From: JBEKCP01 sp049509515
GTDB lineage: Bacteria; Planctomycetota; Planctomycetia; Pirellulales; Thermoguttaceae
Length of the DNA stretch: 64,000 nt
NCBI GenBank assembly: GCA_049509515.1
Contig: JBEKZV010000043.1
Location: 1 to 64,000, forward strand
Reading direction: 5' to 3'
Numbering within the stretch: the first letter of the stretch is position 1; every line of letters begins with the position of its first letter. Position numbers and translations under genes: made by a program. Below, piece by piece: positions 31,300 to 41,432 of the stretch. Under the pieces are notes generated by a model. That model saw nothing but the letters and a program-made list of their open reading frames with translations. It did not search any database and was not told where the DNA came from.

Positions 31300-34224
31300 T
31301 CACTTCGCCGGCGGCTTGGGCTCGGGCAAGAGGGGCACCTCGACCGCGATCGGCTCGATGGGCACGGGCAGCGGCTGGTCGGTCGCCGAGAGCCGGAACC
31401 GCCCGAGGAGCTGCCCTGCCGAGGGCGCGTAGCGCTGTTCGAGCGTCAGCACCAGCAGTGCCCCGTGGAGGTCGACCGGCTGTTCGGGCTCGAAGACGGC
31501 CACGTGCGGCCGGCCCACCTGCGGCCTGATGGACCAGCCCTGCTCGGCCGGCTTGGCCGGGCTCAGGCAGTCGGCGACGGAGAAACCGGGCTCGGAGTAA
31601 TCGGCGGCGGCGGCTTTCAGCGGGATCTCCAAGGGCTCGCCGGCATAAAATGCCTGGGCCGGGTGCGGCGGATCGGCCACGCGTTTCTCCCAGACCGTCC
31701 TGCGCCCGGCGTCCAGCACGCTCAGGCGGCAGTTCTTCATCTGCCGGCCCATGCTGCCGCCGTCGGTGCGGTTCCACACGACGATGTAATCGATCGCCAC
31801 GGACGCTCCGAGATCGACTTCCCACCAGGGATTGGGCTCCGCGCGGGTCTCGGTCACGGAGCCGGCGGCCAGGTTGCCGTCGGTATTGCCGTCGATGGCC
31901 CGCTGGGCGGCGGCGGGGTAGCCCTTGGGCCCCGCCCCAGGGGCGATAGCGGGATCGCTGGATTGCGTGGCCTTGCCGCCCGGGGCGAGGTTCTTGCCGG
32001 CGGAGAAGACCTGGACCTCGGCCAGGGAGAGGCTCGCCGTTTGGCCGGGCAGGTCCACGCGGACGAAGCGGCCCTTGGCCAGCGGCGACTTGCATGGGAC
32101 CACGCGGAGGCCGAACCGCGAGAGCAGGAACCGCCCCTCGTCGCGCCCCGGCCCGAAAAGCGGCAGCGACGGGTCGGTGAGGGCCTCCAGGCGAACGGCA
32201 GCCAGGCTCTCCAGGGGCGGCGCCGCCGTCACGACGTAGACCTCCTGCGGCGGCCTCCCGCCGCCGGCCAGAAGCGACCCGTCGGGCTGCGGCGCCAAGA
32301 CCGCGTCGTCGGCCTTCCAGGCCACGGCCACGGGCTGGAGCGTCGCCCAGGGAATCCGCGTGATGCGATCGATCACCGCCAGCGCCTGCCAGTCGATCCG
32401 CTGCCGCTCGTCGGCGGGCAGGTACGCCACTTCCAGTTTCACCCGGCGGCCCTGGCACCGGTCCAGCGGCACCGCCAAGGGAGTGCCCACGCCGTAGCCC
32501 CGGGCGTCGAAGCGGGCGATCGGCGTGCCGTCGGCGCGGACCTCGATCTGCCCGGCGGCGGCGTCCGGCACGAGCGGGCGGAATGCCAAGAGCAGGAAAT
32601 GGTCCTGAGCGGCGAGGCGGCGCTCTTGGGCGAGCGTCAACGTCCGTTTGCCCGCGGCCGCCGCCCAGGCGCAGCGGGCCGGCGGCGCGGTGGGCTGATC
32701 CCAGTAGAGTTCCAGCGGGACCGGCCCGCCCCCCTGGACGCCGGCCGTCCAGCCTTGCCAAGCCGGGATTGTCCGGTTGCCCAGGCTGCGGACCTCGTCG
32801 CGGAGCTTCTGGCGGTCCAACGCCAATAGCGGCTCGAGCCAGTCCAGCGAGTCGCGGATGTCCAGGGGATCGGTCCCGGGCGGGGCGTCCTCGATCACCG
32901 GGTCGGCGACCAGCACCAGGGATTTCGCCGCGCCGCCGGGGGCGGAAAGCGGCAACACGCCGGTATCGACCGCCTCGTTGGAGCCGATCAGGACCTTACT
33001 GCGAAAGAGCGGCTTGTCGCTCGGGCGGTCGGCGTAGACCATGGCGCGGACGCAGCCGCCCTCTTTAGCCACGCAGTCCAGTCCGACGCGGCTCTGAAAC
33101 GTCCGCGCACAGCCCGGCAAATCGAACCACAACTCGTTGGCGGCCTGCACGCCGAAGCCCCAGCCGTAGAGCCGGTGGCTCCAGCCGTAGTACCGGTCGC
33201 CGTTCGCCAGCGGGGTGCCCAGCACCGAGCTGTTGGCCCGCCACGGAAGTCCCTTTCCGAGGATCGGCCGCTGCACCGCCTTGGCCGGCGTCAGCCGCGC
33301 CAGCGGCACCTCGTCCGCCGCGAAGTAGCAGCGGCTGTGGATCGCGTTGAAGGGGAGCCAGAGCGGATCGTCGCTCCACGCCGGCTGGACCACGTGGTAC
33401 CAGTTCCGCCGGTCGCCCGGGTCGATGTCCGGGCCGCTGGCGGCCATCGGCCGCACGCCCGCAAGCGACGTGGTCACGATCAGGCCGTCGCCGGTCTCCA
33501 TCCGCACCAGCCGCGTGTTGCACTCCGGGCAGAGGACTGCCAATTCCTCGTCATACAGCCGCCAGGCGTCGCGGCCGGGCAAATGGATGTCGGCCAGATC
33601 GCCCAAGGCAATCCGGCGGATGCCGTCCTCCAGCAGCACGCGCACCGCGTCCGCCTCCCAGCGGAGACTCTGGAACGCCACTTGCCGGCCGTCGCGGAAC
33701 ACGAGCGTCCCGGGCGGGATCGCTTCCTGGGCCTGCCTGCCCCACACCAGCCGCCGGACCATTTGCGGATTGATGCGGAGATACGGCCGCGACTCGCTGC
33801 CGGGGCAGTCCACGCCGGCGGCGGGCTTCACGAGCAGCCGCAGCGGCCTGTTGCCCCACGGCGCCGTGCCGGCCGGCTCGACCTCGACGTTCCGCACCGG
33901 GATCTGGTCGCCGCCCGCCAGCTCGATCATTGCCGGCGGCTGGGCCCCCGGCGGCAGTGCGGGCGGCTGCCGGTCGTGGAGCCAGCGGAGCGGCCGGGCC
34001 TCGTCCAGCAGGGCGGTCGAGTCGAGCCGCGGCATCTTGCCGGGGGCGTCCCAATCATAAAGCGTGGTGCCCTCCACGCGCTTGCCGTCGGCGAAGACCG
34101 CCATATACGGCGCGCCGCCGGCCGCGGCGCATGCCAGCGCCGTACCCAACCATCCCAGGACTGCCAGGCACCGCGTCAATCGAGACCCCCCAGGAAGGCA
34201 ACCGGCGGGGGTTTGCGGCAGCAT
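31300..34224 (-). CDS. Secreted protein with NPCBM-like and discoidin domains
   Basis: A large exported protein (about 974 residues from the ATG used here; an upstream GTG would add 12) with a signal sequence around SRLTRCLAVLGWLGTALACA. Near residues 355-395 YYGWSHRLYGWGFGVQAANE and LWFDLPG suggest an NPCBM-type carbohydrate-binding module. Around 790-860 AIDGNTDGNLAAGSVTETRA and NPWWEVDLG with IDYIVVWNRTDGGSMGRQMK form a discoidin/F5/8 type C domain. No catalytic domain is recognisable. It probably binds polysaccharide outside the cell, as many planctomycete proteins of this kind are thought to do. Confidence 0.72.
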   Translation of the reverse strand: MLPQTPAGCLPGGSRLTRCLAVLGWLGTALACAAAGGAPYMAVFADGKRVEGTTLYDWDAPGKMPRLDSTALLDEARPLRWLHDRQPPALPPGAQPPAMIELAGGDQIPVRNVEVEPAGTAPWGNRPLRLLVKPAAGVDCPGSESRPYLRINPQMVRRLVWGRQAQEAIPPGTLVFRDGRQVAFQSLRWEADAVRVLLEDGIRRIALGDLADIHLPGRDAWRLYDEELAVLCPECNTRLVRMETGDGLIVTTSLAGVRPMAASGPDIDPGDRRNWYHVVQPAWSDDPLWLPFNAIHSRCYFAADEVPLARLTPAKAVQRPILGKGLPWRANSSVLGTPLANGDRYYGWSHRLYGWGFGVQAANELWFDLPGCARTFQSRVGLDCVAKEGGCVRAMVYADRPSDKPLFRSKVLIGSNEAVDTGVLPLSAPGGAAKSLVLVADPVIEDAPPGTDPLDIRDSLDWLEPLLALDRQKLRDEVRSLGNRTIPAWQGWTAGVQGGGPVPLELYWDQPTAPPARCAWAAAAGKRTLTLAQERRLAAQDHFLLLAFRPLVPDAAAGQIEVRADGTPIARFDARGYGVGTPLAVPLDRCQGRRVKLEVAYLPADERQRIDWQALAVIDRITRIPWATLQPVAVAWKADDAVLAPQPDGSLLAGGGRPPQEVYVVTAAPPLESLAAVRLEALTDPSLPLFGPGRDEGRFLLSRFGLRVVPCKSPLAKGRFVRVDLPGQTASLSLAEVQVFSAGKNLAPGGKATQSSDPAIAPGAGPKGYPAAAQRAIDGNTDGNLAAGSVTETRAEPNPWWEVDLGASVAIDYIVVWNRTDGGSMGRQMKNCRLSVLDAGRRTVWEKRVADPPHPAQAFYAGEPLEIPLKAAAADYSEPGFSVADCLSPAKPAEQGWSIRPQVGRPHVAVFEPEQPVDLHGALLVLTLEQRYAPSAGQLLGRFRLSATDQPLPVPIEPIAVEVPLLPEPKPPAK

Positions 34225-34355
34225 GCCGCAAGCTGAGCCTCGATCCCCGCAACCGTTCACGCCGTACGCAATTGTCCCACGGACTCTTATTCTACTTCCG
34301 AGGCATCGGCGCGGTCAACCGGCCAGCCCGAGCGGTAGCGGGCGCGCGAAGGAGC

Positions 34356-34457
34356 GTAGGGTGGGTCGATCGCAGCGAGCCCCACCATTTTTCGGCCGAA
34401 TTCATGTGGTGGGGCTCGCCGACCATGCTTCGCACGGTGCCCGTCGACCCACCCTAC
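34356..34457. repeat. Large GTAGGGTGGGTCG-family palindrome
   Basis: Arms gtagggtgggtcgatcgcag and gagccccacc, then ggtggggctcgc and cgtcgacccaccctac. With its spacer it is about 100 bases long. It sits in the divergent gap (34225-34672) between the NPCBM/discoidin gene and the glycoside hydrolase gene, upstream of the latter's possible promoter. Confidence 0.8.
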
Positions 34458-34481
34458 CTTTCGTGCCCGGGCAACCGCGTG

Positions 34482-34509
34482 TTGCACCCCGCGCGGCGGC
34501 CGGTAGAAT
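34482..34509 (+). promoter_or_regulatory. Candidate promoter of glycoside hydrolase gene
   Basis: ttgcac at 34482-34487 and tagaat at 34504-34509 are spaced by 16 bases, a reasonable sigma-70-type pair. The start codon lies about 160 bases downstream, leaving a long leader. Confidence 0.35.
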
Positions 34510-34610
34510 AGGGGCCGCGGTACGGGTAGGCTGAGGAAGGGCCGGCCTTGGCGGGCAGGATCGCTCATCCGGGAGTTGTTTCAGCCGGCTGTCCAGGATT
34601 CCTCCTTTCC

Positions 34611-34653
34611 GTAGCCCAGGCTAGAGAAAACACGCCTGGGTTAGAGAAAAACC
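34611..34653. repeat. Small inverted repeat, TAGCCCAGG type
   Basis: tagcccaggctagagaaaac followed by cctgggttagagaaa, with arms cccagg/cctggg, in the leader of the glycoside hydrolase gene. A related half-copy (ctctagcccaggc) occurs at about 17453-17465. It might affect the mRNA leader structure. Confidence 0.45.
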
Positions 34654-34672
34654 GAAATCCGGGAGACGCACC

Positions 34673-36322
34673 ATGAACAAGAAGCTGAGCACGATTTTGC
34701 TGTCGGTCGCCGCGGCTTTGGGCCTTGCCGGTCAGACGCCGGCCGCCGAGCCGGCTTCGCCCCCCGTTTCCGCGCCCGGGGTGAAATCCCCGGCGGACGA
34801 CGCATCGCGGCCGCAAGCCGGCGCCGTGCTCCTGACGGTGGATTGCGGCAAGGTGCTGCACACGATGCGCGGCGGCCTGGGCGCTTCGTGGCACGCCATC
34901 GAAGCCCCCATCCCCTACGGCATCAAGCACCCGGTGTTCAGCGGCTATAGCCACGGGGGCAGCGGTTGGGGCGGCTACCCGCCCGCCGAGGACGGCCGGG
35001 CCTGGCAGCAGATCTACCGCCACGCCGAGTGGCTCGGCTTGGATTGGAACCGCGTCGAGATCGAGCAGCGGATCTACGAGCCCCAACGGGGCAAGTTCAC
35101 CTTCGACGGCCCCGAGATGCGGATCCTGGAGCGCATCCTCGCTTGGCACCAGAAGCACCACGCCGACGTGTTCTTCCAGCAGATGTGGTGCAACGCCGCG
35201 TGGCTGGCCTATCCCGCCTACCGCGACGACCCGGTGGGGCGGGTGCATAGTGCTCCGGCGGACGTGGAGGCCTTCGCCGACGGTCTGGCGACCTTGATCG
35301 AGCACTTGATCAAGACCCGCGGCTATACGTGCATTCGCTGGCTGTGTATTAACAACGAGCCCGGGGCCGACTTCTCCTGGTGGCAGGCCCCGCCCAATCG
35401 GCCGCTGGGGATCGGGCCGGGCGTGGCCGCGGTCCGCAAGGCCCTCGACAAGCGCGGGCTGGCGCTGCCCATCTCCGGCCCGGACATGACCATCGGCTTC
35501 CCGCCGTCCGTGCCGGCGGGCGTCGATTATCTCGAGCGGCTCGGGGCCTACGATTACCACGACTACGGCGCGGATTTCGATTTCCGCACGCAGGGACACA
35601 TCGCCGGCCAGGAGAAGAACGCCGCTTTCTGGGTGCGGCGCGGGCAGGCGGAGGGCAAGCCGGTCTTCCTGTCCGAGTTCGGCACGATGGCCTACGGCTG
35701 GGTTCCCGACCAGCCCGGGCCGAGCTGCCCCCAGTCGGCCCTGGCCGCCGGCGAGCTCGTGCTGCGGCTGGCCAACGTGGGCATAGACGGCTTCAATCGC
35801 TGGAGTTTCTTGAACCGCGGCGACCTCGACGGCCAGTGGCAGCTTGTCGACACGTGGGACCGGCAGAAGAAGAAGCTGTTGGCGGACTTCCCGCCGCATC
35901 CCAACAGCTATTTCTGCCTCGGGCTGCTCAGCCGGTTTACGGCGAAGAACTCGGCGGTGCTGGCCAGCCGCGTCGAGGGAGGGAAGATCGCCCCGTGGCA
36001 GCGGGTCTTCGCGGCGGCGTTTCGCAGCCCGGCGGGCAACCTGACGTTGGCCGTCGTGAACGACGCCCCCGCCGACTTCCCGCTCACGCTGGCGGTTCGG
36101 GGGCTGCCCCGCCCGGCGAGCTTCTACCGCTACCGTTACGGCGAGCCCCAGCGGGAACGCGCGGACGTCAAGGTCAACCCCGAGGCCGAGTTCCCGCTGA
36201 CGCCCCAGGCCGGCACGCTCCAGGACGCGCTGCCCCGCAACAGCCTGACGATCTACAGCACGTACAAGCTGCAGCACGACTCCCCGGGCGTGATCGTCGA
36301 GCCACCGGCGGGCAAGCCTTGA
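34673..36322 (+). CDS. Secreted clan-A glycoside hydrolase
   Basis: A 549-residue exported enzyme (signal peptide LSTILLSVAAALGLAGQTPA). The (beta/alpha)8 barrel shows LCINNEPGADF with the probable acid/base Glu229 and VFLSEFGTMAYGW with the probable nucleophile Glu335, the pattern of clan-A families such as GH39, GH30 and GH5. A beta-rich C-terminal domain follows. The exact family and substrate cannot be settled without a search; plant or algal polysaccharide is likely given the organism's secreted set. Confidence 0.8.
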   Translation: MNKKLSTILLSVAAALGLAGQTPAAEPASPPVSAPGVKSPADDASRPQAGAVLLTVDCGKVLHTMRGGLGASWHAIEAPIPYGIKHPVFSGYSHGGSGWGGYPPAEDGRAWQQIYRHAEWLGLDWNRVEIEQRIYEPQRGKFTFDGPEMRILERILAWHQKHHADVFFQQMWCNAAWLAYPAYRDDPVGRVHSAPADVEAFADGLATLIEHLIKTRGYTCIRWLCINNEPGADFSWWQAPPNRPLGIGPGVAAVRKALDKRGLALPISGPDMTIGFPPSVPAGVDYLERLGAYDYHDYGADFDFRTQGHIAGQEKNAAFWVRRGQAEGKPVFLSEFGTMAYGWVPDQPGPSCPQSALAAGELVLRLANVGIDGFNRWSFLNRGDLDGQWQLVDTWDRQKKKLLADFPPHPNSYFCLGLLSRFTAKNSAVLASRVEGGKIAPWQRVFAAAFRSPAGNLTLAVVNDAPADFPLTLAVRGLPRPASFYRYRYGEPQRERADVKVNPEAEFPLTPQAGTLQDALPRNSLTIYSTYKLQHDSPGVIVEPPAGKP

Positions 36323-36349
36323 AGGGTTAGTGTGCGATACGGAATAAGT

Positions 36350-36405
36350 GTATCCGGCACACTCCGTGTGCCGTTGGCAGGCGGCACACGGAGTGTGCCG
36401 GATAC
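36350..36405. repeat. GTATCCGGCACACTCCG palindrome
   Basis: gtatccggcacactccgtgt with gccg at the left and cggcacacggagtgtgccgg with atac at the right form a near-perfect hairpin just after the glycoside hydrolase gene. A related copy lies at 60396-60472. It may act as a terminator. Confidence 0.8.
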
Positions 36406-36529
36406 GTATCTCGTGCCCATCGGGCACCATGCGAAGCATGGTCGGCGTGGGCATGCACTGAGCGGCCGCTCCGCGGCCCTTCCTGGGCTACAGGTTGCTG
36501 CCGGAAAGGACGCGGAGCGTCCATTCAGT

Positions 36530-36648
36530 GCGTTCCCACGCGGAGCGTGGGAACGAGGAATAACTCATGACGGTGTGCCACTGCTTCGCAGAAGCAGTGC
36601 CGGCAAAACCGCCGCGTTCTCACTGCTGCTGCGAAGCAGTGGCGCACA
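36530..36648. repeat. Two further palindromes stacked in one gap
   Basis: At 36530-36555 gcgttcccacgcggagcgtg and ggaacg pair as a hairpin. At 36573-36648 gtgccactgcttcgcagaag followed by cagtgcc, and a mirror copy ctgctgcgaagcagtggcgc, form another. With the one at 36350, three different repeat types lie in 300 bases. Confidence 0.75.
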
Positions 36649-36655
36649 GTGAACC

Positions 36656-37291
36656 CTCCCAGAATCGTGCAAGGTCATTTACGGCCGGCCGATCAATAAC
36701 TCCCCCTCCCCTCGCGGGAGCGACTATGCCGACCATGCCGCGCACGGTACCCGACCGTGCCCGAGGGTGGGGGAATCCTGAACGGACCGGCCATTGCCCT
36801 TCGCTGCGCCGGCCTCCCCACAATTTTCTTGGGGGGTACCTGGCGTCTACTGACATCTGGCGCCTCGCGCGATTGGGCATCCGGCCCAGGTCAGGAGCGC
36901 CCCGGCAGAACCCGCCCCGCCGGATGCGTGTGCGTCCCACGGGCGGGTTCTTACCCTAGCCCGGATTATTCACCGGGAGGCACAGTGTGCTCACAACTGA
37001 TTGAATGACCGGCACTTACATACGTTCCACCCAAAGGCACTGTGTTTCCGCCTCGTTCGGCAATTCTCGGCTGTTAGGCGAGTTGGCCGGTCGCTTCCGC
37101 TGGGATACACTCCCGGCAAAGGGCCGTCTAATGTTCGTCCCACGCGCCACGGGCAAGTCGGGCGGTCGATCTCTGCTCGACGGCACCGCGTTCCCCACCG
37201 CGCGCCGGTGTGTCGCACCTCTGTCTCCAATCGCAAGTAGCTAACCTGCGTCGGTGTGCGCCACCGCCGCGCGCAACGCTGCCAGCAACGA
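36656..37291. other. 636-base gap, no gene
   Basis: No frame here has convincing composition. It contains a half-copy of another repeat (accatgccgcgcacggtacc near 36740) and separates repeats from the second integrase. This is where the end of a second mobile element would be expected, but no attachment repeat is visible. Confidence 0.4.
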
Positions 37292-38353
37292 TTACGTCGC
37301 CCGTGCCCACGACTCGTCGGCAAACGGCCTCCGGCAGCACGGGCATTCCCCTTCATACCCTCTGACGAGGGACGAGAACGCACTCGGCTGTGGCAGGGTC
37401 GTGATCGCCTTGAACGCCAGCGGTGCGCGATGCGCGTAGTGGCGATAGGTGATACCTCCGACCGAATGACCGAGGATCTCGATCGACGACTCAGGCATGT
37501 GCTCGTCGTAGTACGTCGCACAGGTCTTGCGGAGATCCTTGAGTTCCCAGGGCTCGTCCTCTCCAGTCTCGACGTTCGTCTTGAACTTGATTCCGGCGAG
37601 GTTGCAGAGTTCCTGGAATCGGGCATTGGGGCGCGATCCGCCGCCGAGGAAGACGGGATCGTCCGGGACGGGATTCTCCGGCATAATGCTCTTGACGTGA
37701 GTATGAACGACGCGATTCATTGGCCGGTAGAAGGTCTTTCCGGTTTTCACCCGGCGATAGAAGAGCCACCCCCAAGGTGACATTTCCTTGACCTCCCGGT
37801 CTGGCGATTGCCGGTTCCAAGATACGTGCCGCCAGAGGATCGGCTCGTGGAATGGAGCGGATTTCCACACGGTCCCGGTATCAAGGCCGCAGTTGAAGAA
37901 CACGACAATCGCGCTCCGCCAGTAACGCCCAATCGGCATGGGACGATCCCAGCCTCGTGGACGTTCCATCTTGTGAGTCGCGAAGTAAAGGGCGTTGATC
38001 TCCGCCTTGGTCAGATAGTGTCGGCCGGCCACGTCGCGCTGCGGCCTGGGCTTAGGGAAACGCGGTGGTGACTCGATGAGATCCTGTTCCCATGCCCACG
38101 AAGTAACGGCACGCAGGTGTTCCCGAGCCTTGTTCGCGGTTCGGCCGGGATTCGTGCCTTTGTCAGCGACCGCGCGCTCGTAGATCCAATCAAGGAACTC
38201 GCGGATTTCCTTGCGCCCGAGGTTCTCGATCGGGACTCCGCCACCCCATCGCTTCCACTTCCTCAGAGTCGTTTGGTACTCGTCCCGAGTGCCACGCGCC
38301 GGGTTCCCGGAAAAAAGGTACTTCGCTACAGCACTCTTGAGGGTCGTCGGCAT
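37292..38353 (-). CDS. Second tyrosine recombinase/integrase
   Basis: A 353-residue recombinase. LRKTCATYYDEHM gives Arg275 with Lys276 where His is usual, and ILGHSVGGITYRHYAH gives His296 and the nucleophile at Tyr303 or Tyr306. The first Arg motif reads NCGLDTGTVW, so it too seems to lack the usual Arg. A C-terminal ECPCCRRPF could be a zinc pair. The start at 38353 is used because the longer frame upstream is not recombinase-like. No other phage gene adjoins it, so it may be the relic of a small island or a stand-alone resolvase. Confidence 0.82.
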   Translation of the reverse strand: MPTTLKSAVAKYLFSGNPARGTRDEYQTTLRKWKRWGGGVPIENLGRKEIREFLDWIYERAVADKGTNPGRTANKAREHLRAVTSWAWEQDLIESPPRFPKPRPQRDVAGRHYLTKAEINALYFATHKMERPRGWDRPMPIGRYWRSAIVVFFNCGLDTGTVWKSAPFHEPILWRHVSWNRQSPDREVKEMSPWGWLFYRRVKTGKTFYRPMNRVVHTHVKSIMPENPVPDDPVFLGGGSRPNARFQELCNLAGIKFKTNVETGEDEPWELKDLRKTCATYYDEHMPESSIEILGHSVGGITYRHYAHRAPLAFKAITTLPQPSAFSSLVRGYEGECPCCRRPFADESWARAT

Positions 38354-38891
38354 TGGCTGCCTCCAGCACCATCGGCAGTTGCTTCGTTGCCAGATCCTCT
38401 CGGCCGGTGGCGTCGTTGCGCTTCGTGCAAGGCGTCGCGTCCGGTCCGCGGCGCGAAATGGTAAGAAACTCGAACACACGCTAATTGGCATCACGATCCG
38501 AATCGAGGATAATTCGCTGGGGCCCCGCACGCCACGTTGCAGGTTCATCCGCACAATGAGGGGTGAAGCCTTGTGGGCAACCTTACTTTTGACGGCGTTC
38601 CAGCGATTTGAACTACGAGATGGCACTCTGGGAGTGGATGTGGTTGGAAAAGTGCGGGGCGGCGGCAAATCGTCGGCCGAGCGTCAGAAAACGAACGATT
38701 CTTGCGAGAAACGTCTTGGCCGGTGGGGGGGCGATCGAGCATCGCGTCTGCCCGAGGCTTCAGCCCCCAAATCGGCTTGGGCAACTGGAGGGTTACAAGC
38801 CGCGTTGTTAGAATAGGGGGGCCATTCCTGCTCGGAGGGTATCTGAGCGGAGTGGGGTTGAGAAGTACCAAACAAGCGCAGGAGACAGCAG
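38354..38891. other. 538-base gap upstream of sulfatase
   Basis: No gene is supported. A tagaat sequence at 38809-38814, about 80 bases before the sulfatase start, could be a -10 box. Base composition is slightly lower in GC than in flanking genes. Confidence 0.4.
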
Positions 38892-41357
38892 ATGATGACA
38901 CTCAAGCACTTCGCAGTGGCCTTCGGGCTGGCGTTGGTCCTCGCGGCCGCGCTCGTGGGCGCCCTGGCTCTCACCACAACCAGATCCCACGCACAAGAGA
39001 CGGGCGCTGGAACCCAGCCCGTGGGGCCCTACAAGGACTTCAAGGGCACCATCAAGCTCGATGTCCGCGATTCCAAAGCGGACTGGGGCCCCTTCACACC
39101 GAAGAAAGCACCTGAGGGCGCACCGAACGTACTGTTCGTCCTCTACGACGACACCGGTCTGGCGGCGTGGTCGCCCTACGGCGGCCGGATCAACATGCCA
39201 ACGCTCGACCGGCTGGCGAAAAACGGCCTCACCTACACGCAGTGGCACACGTGTGCGCTCTGCTCGCCGACGCGGTCCACGCTCCTGACGGGACGCAACC
39301 ACACCTTGAACGGCATGGCCGCAATCACGGAGACCTCCCAGGGCTTTCCGGGCTGGTGTGGTCGTATCCCGCCGCAAGCCGGCACCATCGCGCAGGTCCT
39401 GCAGGAAGGCGGCTTCAGCACCTTCTGGCTGGGCAAGAACCACAACGTTCCGGAGCCGGATGTCGCCGAGGGCGGCGACCGCAAGACGTGGCCCCTCGGC
39501 CAGGGCTTCGAGCGATTCTACGGATTCCTCGGCGGCGAGACCAACCAGTGGTACCCGGACCTCGTCGAGGACAATCACTTCATCGAGCCGCCGTCCACGC
39601 CGGAGCAGGGCTACCACCTCTCAAAGGACCTGGCCGATCAGGCGATCAGGATGATTCGCAACCAGAAGGTTTCCAACCCGTCGAAACCGTGGTTCATGTT
39701 TTTCAACCCGGGCGCCAATCATGCCCCGCACCACGCCCCGCAGAAGTACATCGACAAATACAAGGGCGAGTTCAACGACGGCTATGAGGCCTACCGCACC
39801 TGGGTGCTGGCGCGGATGGTCGAGAAAGGCGTGCTGCCGAAGGACACGAACCTCACACCGATCAACCCGCTGCCGGAGTCGCAGGCCAACCCGGCCGACC
39901 ACGTCCGCCCCTGGGACTCCCTGAACGCGGACGAGAAGAAACTGTTCTCGCACATGGCCGAGGTCTTCGCCGGATTCTCGGAATACACCGACGTGCAAGT
40001 CGGCCGCGTCATTGATTACCTGCAGCAGTCCGGGCAGCTCGACAACACCATCGTCTTCTATGCCGCCGACAACGGCACCTCGGGCGAAGGCACGCCGAAT
40101 GGCTCGGTCAACGAGAACAAGTTCTTCAATGGCTACCCCGACGACCTGGCCGAGAACATGAAGTTGATGAACAAGCTCGGGAGCCCGGACACCTACAACC
40201 ATTTCCCGACCGGATGGGCCGTCGCATTCTCGACACCGTTCCAGATGTTCAAACGCTACTCGCAGTTCTCCGGCGGCACGTGCTGCCCGCTGGTCATCTC
40301 CTGGCCGAAAGGCATCAAGGCGCGTGGCGAGCTCCGCCACCAGTATCACCATTCCACCGACATTGTCCCGACGATCCTCGACATCGCCGGCCTCAAGATG
40401 CCGAAGGTCTATCACGGTGTCGAGCAGTTTCCGCTGTCGGGCGTGTCGATGAAATACACCTTCGACGCAACGCCGGATGCGCCGACGCGGAAGAAGCGCC
40501 AGTTCTTCTCGATGCTGGGCACCCGAGGGATCTGGGAGGACGGCTGGAAGGCGGCCGCCGTGCATGCGCCGTTCACGGGCAAGGGCCATTTCGATCAGGA
40601 CCAGTGGGAACTCTACCACGTGGACGTGGATCGTTCGGAATCCACGGACCTGGCGAAGCAGTATCCCGAGAAGCTGGAAACGCTGAAGAAGGCATGGGAC
40701 GAGGAAGCGCGGATCAATCTGGCGTTGCCGGTCGATGACCGTTTCGGACCCGACATATTGGCGATCGAGCGCCCCTCGGCGGAACCGCCACGCGACCGCT
40801 ACATCTATTACCCCGGCGCAGCGCCGGTTCCCGAAGGCCTGGCCGTCAGCGTGCGCAATCGCTCGTATAAGATTCTCGCCAACGTCGAGATCACCGATCC
40901 GGATGCCGCCGGCGTCCTCTTTGCCCACGGCTCGCGCTTTGGCGGACACTCCCTGTTCATCAAGGACCACAAGCTGCACTACGTTTACAACTTCCTGGGC
41001 ATCAAACCCGAGCAGCACTTCGTTTCTACACAGGAATTGAAGCCCGGCAAATACACGCTCGGCATGGAGTTCACACGCACCGGCGCCGGCCCCCACAAGG
41101 AGTCGCTGGGCACGATGAAGCTCTACGTCAACGACAAGGTCGCCGCCGAAGGCGCGATGAGGACACAGCCGGCCAAGTTCACCCTGTCCGGTGACGGGCT
41201 TTGCGTCGGCTACGACAGCGGGGACGCTGTCAGCCGGGAATACAAGTCGCCCGGCACATTCCATGGCGGAACGATCCGGGGCGTCGGCGTCACGGTCGAA
41301 AAGGCTTCGTATGAAGACCTGGAGGGGGAAGCGCGGAGAGCGTTGATGTGCGAATAG
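38892..41357 (+). CDS. Secreted arylsulfatase
   Basis: A type I sulfatase of 821 residues with a signal peptide (about 1-35). The formylglycine motif CSPTRS starts at Cys124 in TCALCSPTRSTLLTGRNH, and the metal ligands Asp86-Asp87 are in LYDDTGL. DNGTSGEGTPNG and HQYHHSTDIVPTILDIAG are typical of the family. A C-terminal beta-rich extension (about 650-815) recurs in long bacterial arylsulfatases. It should remove sulfate esters from aromatic or carbohydrate substrates. It begins the plus-strand block 38.9-45.4 kb. Confidence 0.92.
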   Translation: MMTLKHFAVAFGLALVLAAALVGALALTTTRSHAQETGAGTQPVGPYKDFKGTIKLDVRDSKADWGPFTPKKAPEGAPNVLFVLYDDTGLAAWSPYGGRINMPTLDRLAKNGLTYTQWHTCALCSPTRSTLLTGRNHTLNGMAAITETSQGFPGWCGRIPPQAGTIAQVLQEGGFSTFWLGKNHNVPEPDVAEGGDRKTWPLGQGFERFYGFLGGETNQWYPDLVEDNHFIEPPSTPEQGYHLSKDLADQAIRMIRNQKVSNPSKPWFMFFNPGANHAPHHAPQKYIDKYKGEFNDGYEAYRTWVLARMVEKGVLPKDTNLTPINPLPESQANPADHVRPWDSLNADEKKLFSHMAEVFAGFSEYTDVQVGRVIDYLQQSGQLDNTIVFYAADNGTSGEGTPNGSVNENKFFNGYPDDLAENMKLMNKLGSPDTYNHFPTGWAVAFSTPFQMFKRYSQFSGGTCCPLVISWPKGIKARGELRHQYHHSTDIVPTILDIAGLKMPKVYHGVEQFPLSGVSMKYTFDATPDAPTRKKRQFFSMLGTRGIWEDGWKAAAVHAPFTGKGHFDQDQWELYHVDVDRSESTDLAKQYPEKLETLKKAWDEEARINLALPVDDRFGPDILAIERPSAEPPRDRYIYYPGAAPVPEGLAVSVRNRSYKILANVEITDPDAAGVLFAHGSRFGGHSLFIKDHKLHYVYNFLGIKPEQHFVSTQELKPGKYTLGMEFTRTGAGPHKESLGTMKLYVNDKVAAEGAMRTQPAKFTLSGDGLCVGYDSGDAVSREYKSPGTFHGGTIRGVGVTVEKASYEDLEGEARRALMCE

Positions 41358-41432
41358 CTGCCGACACCACGCTTGTAAAACACGCAGGCCAGCCGGATCT
41401 CCGCCCCATCAAGACATGGTTGGGAGCAAGCG

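Noticed and set aside
38545..38901. Minus-strand 118-residue frame upstream of the sulfatase
   Set aside because: Overlaps the sulfatase promoter region, has Pro/Arg-rich composition and no ribosome-binding site.
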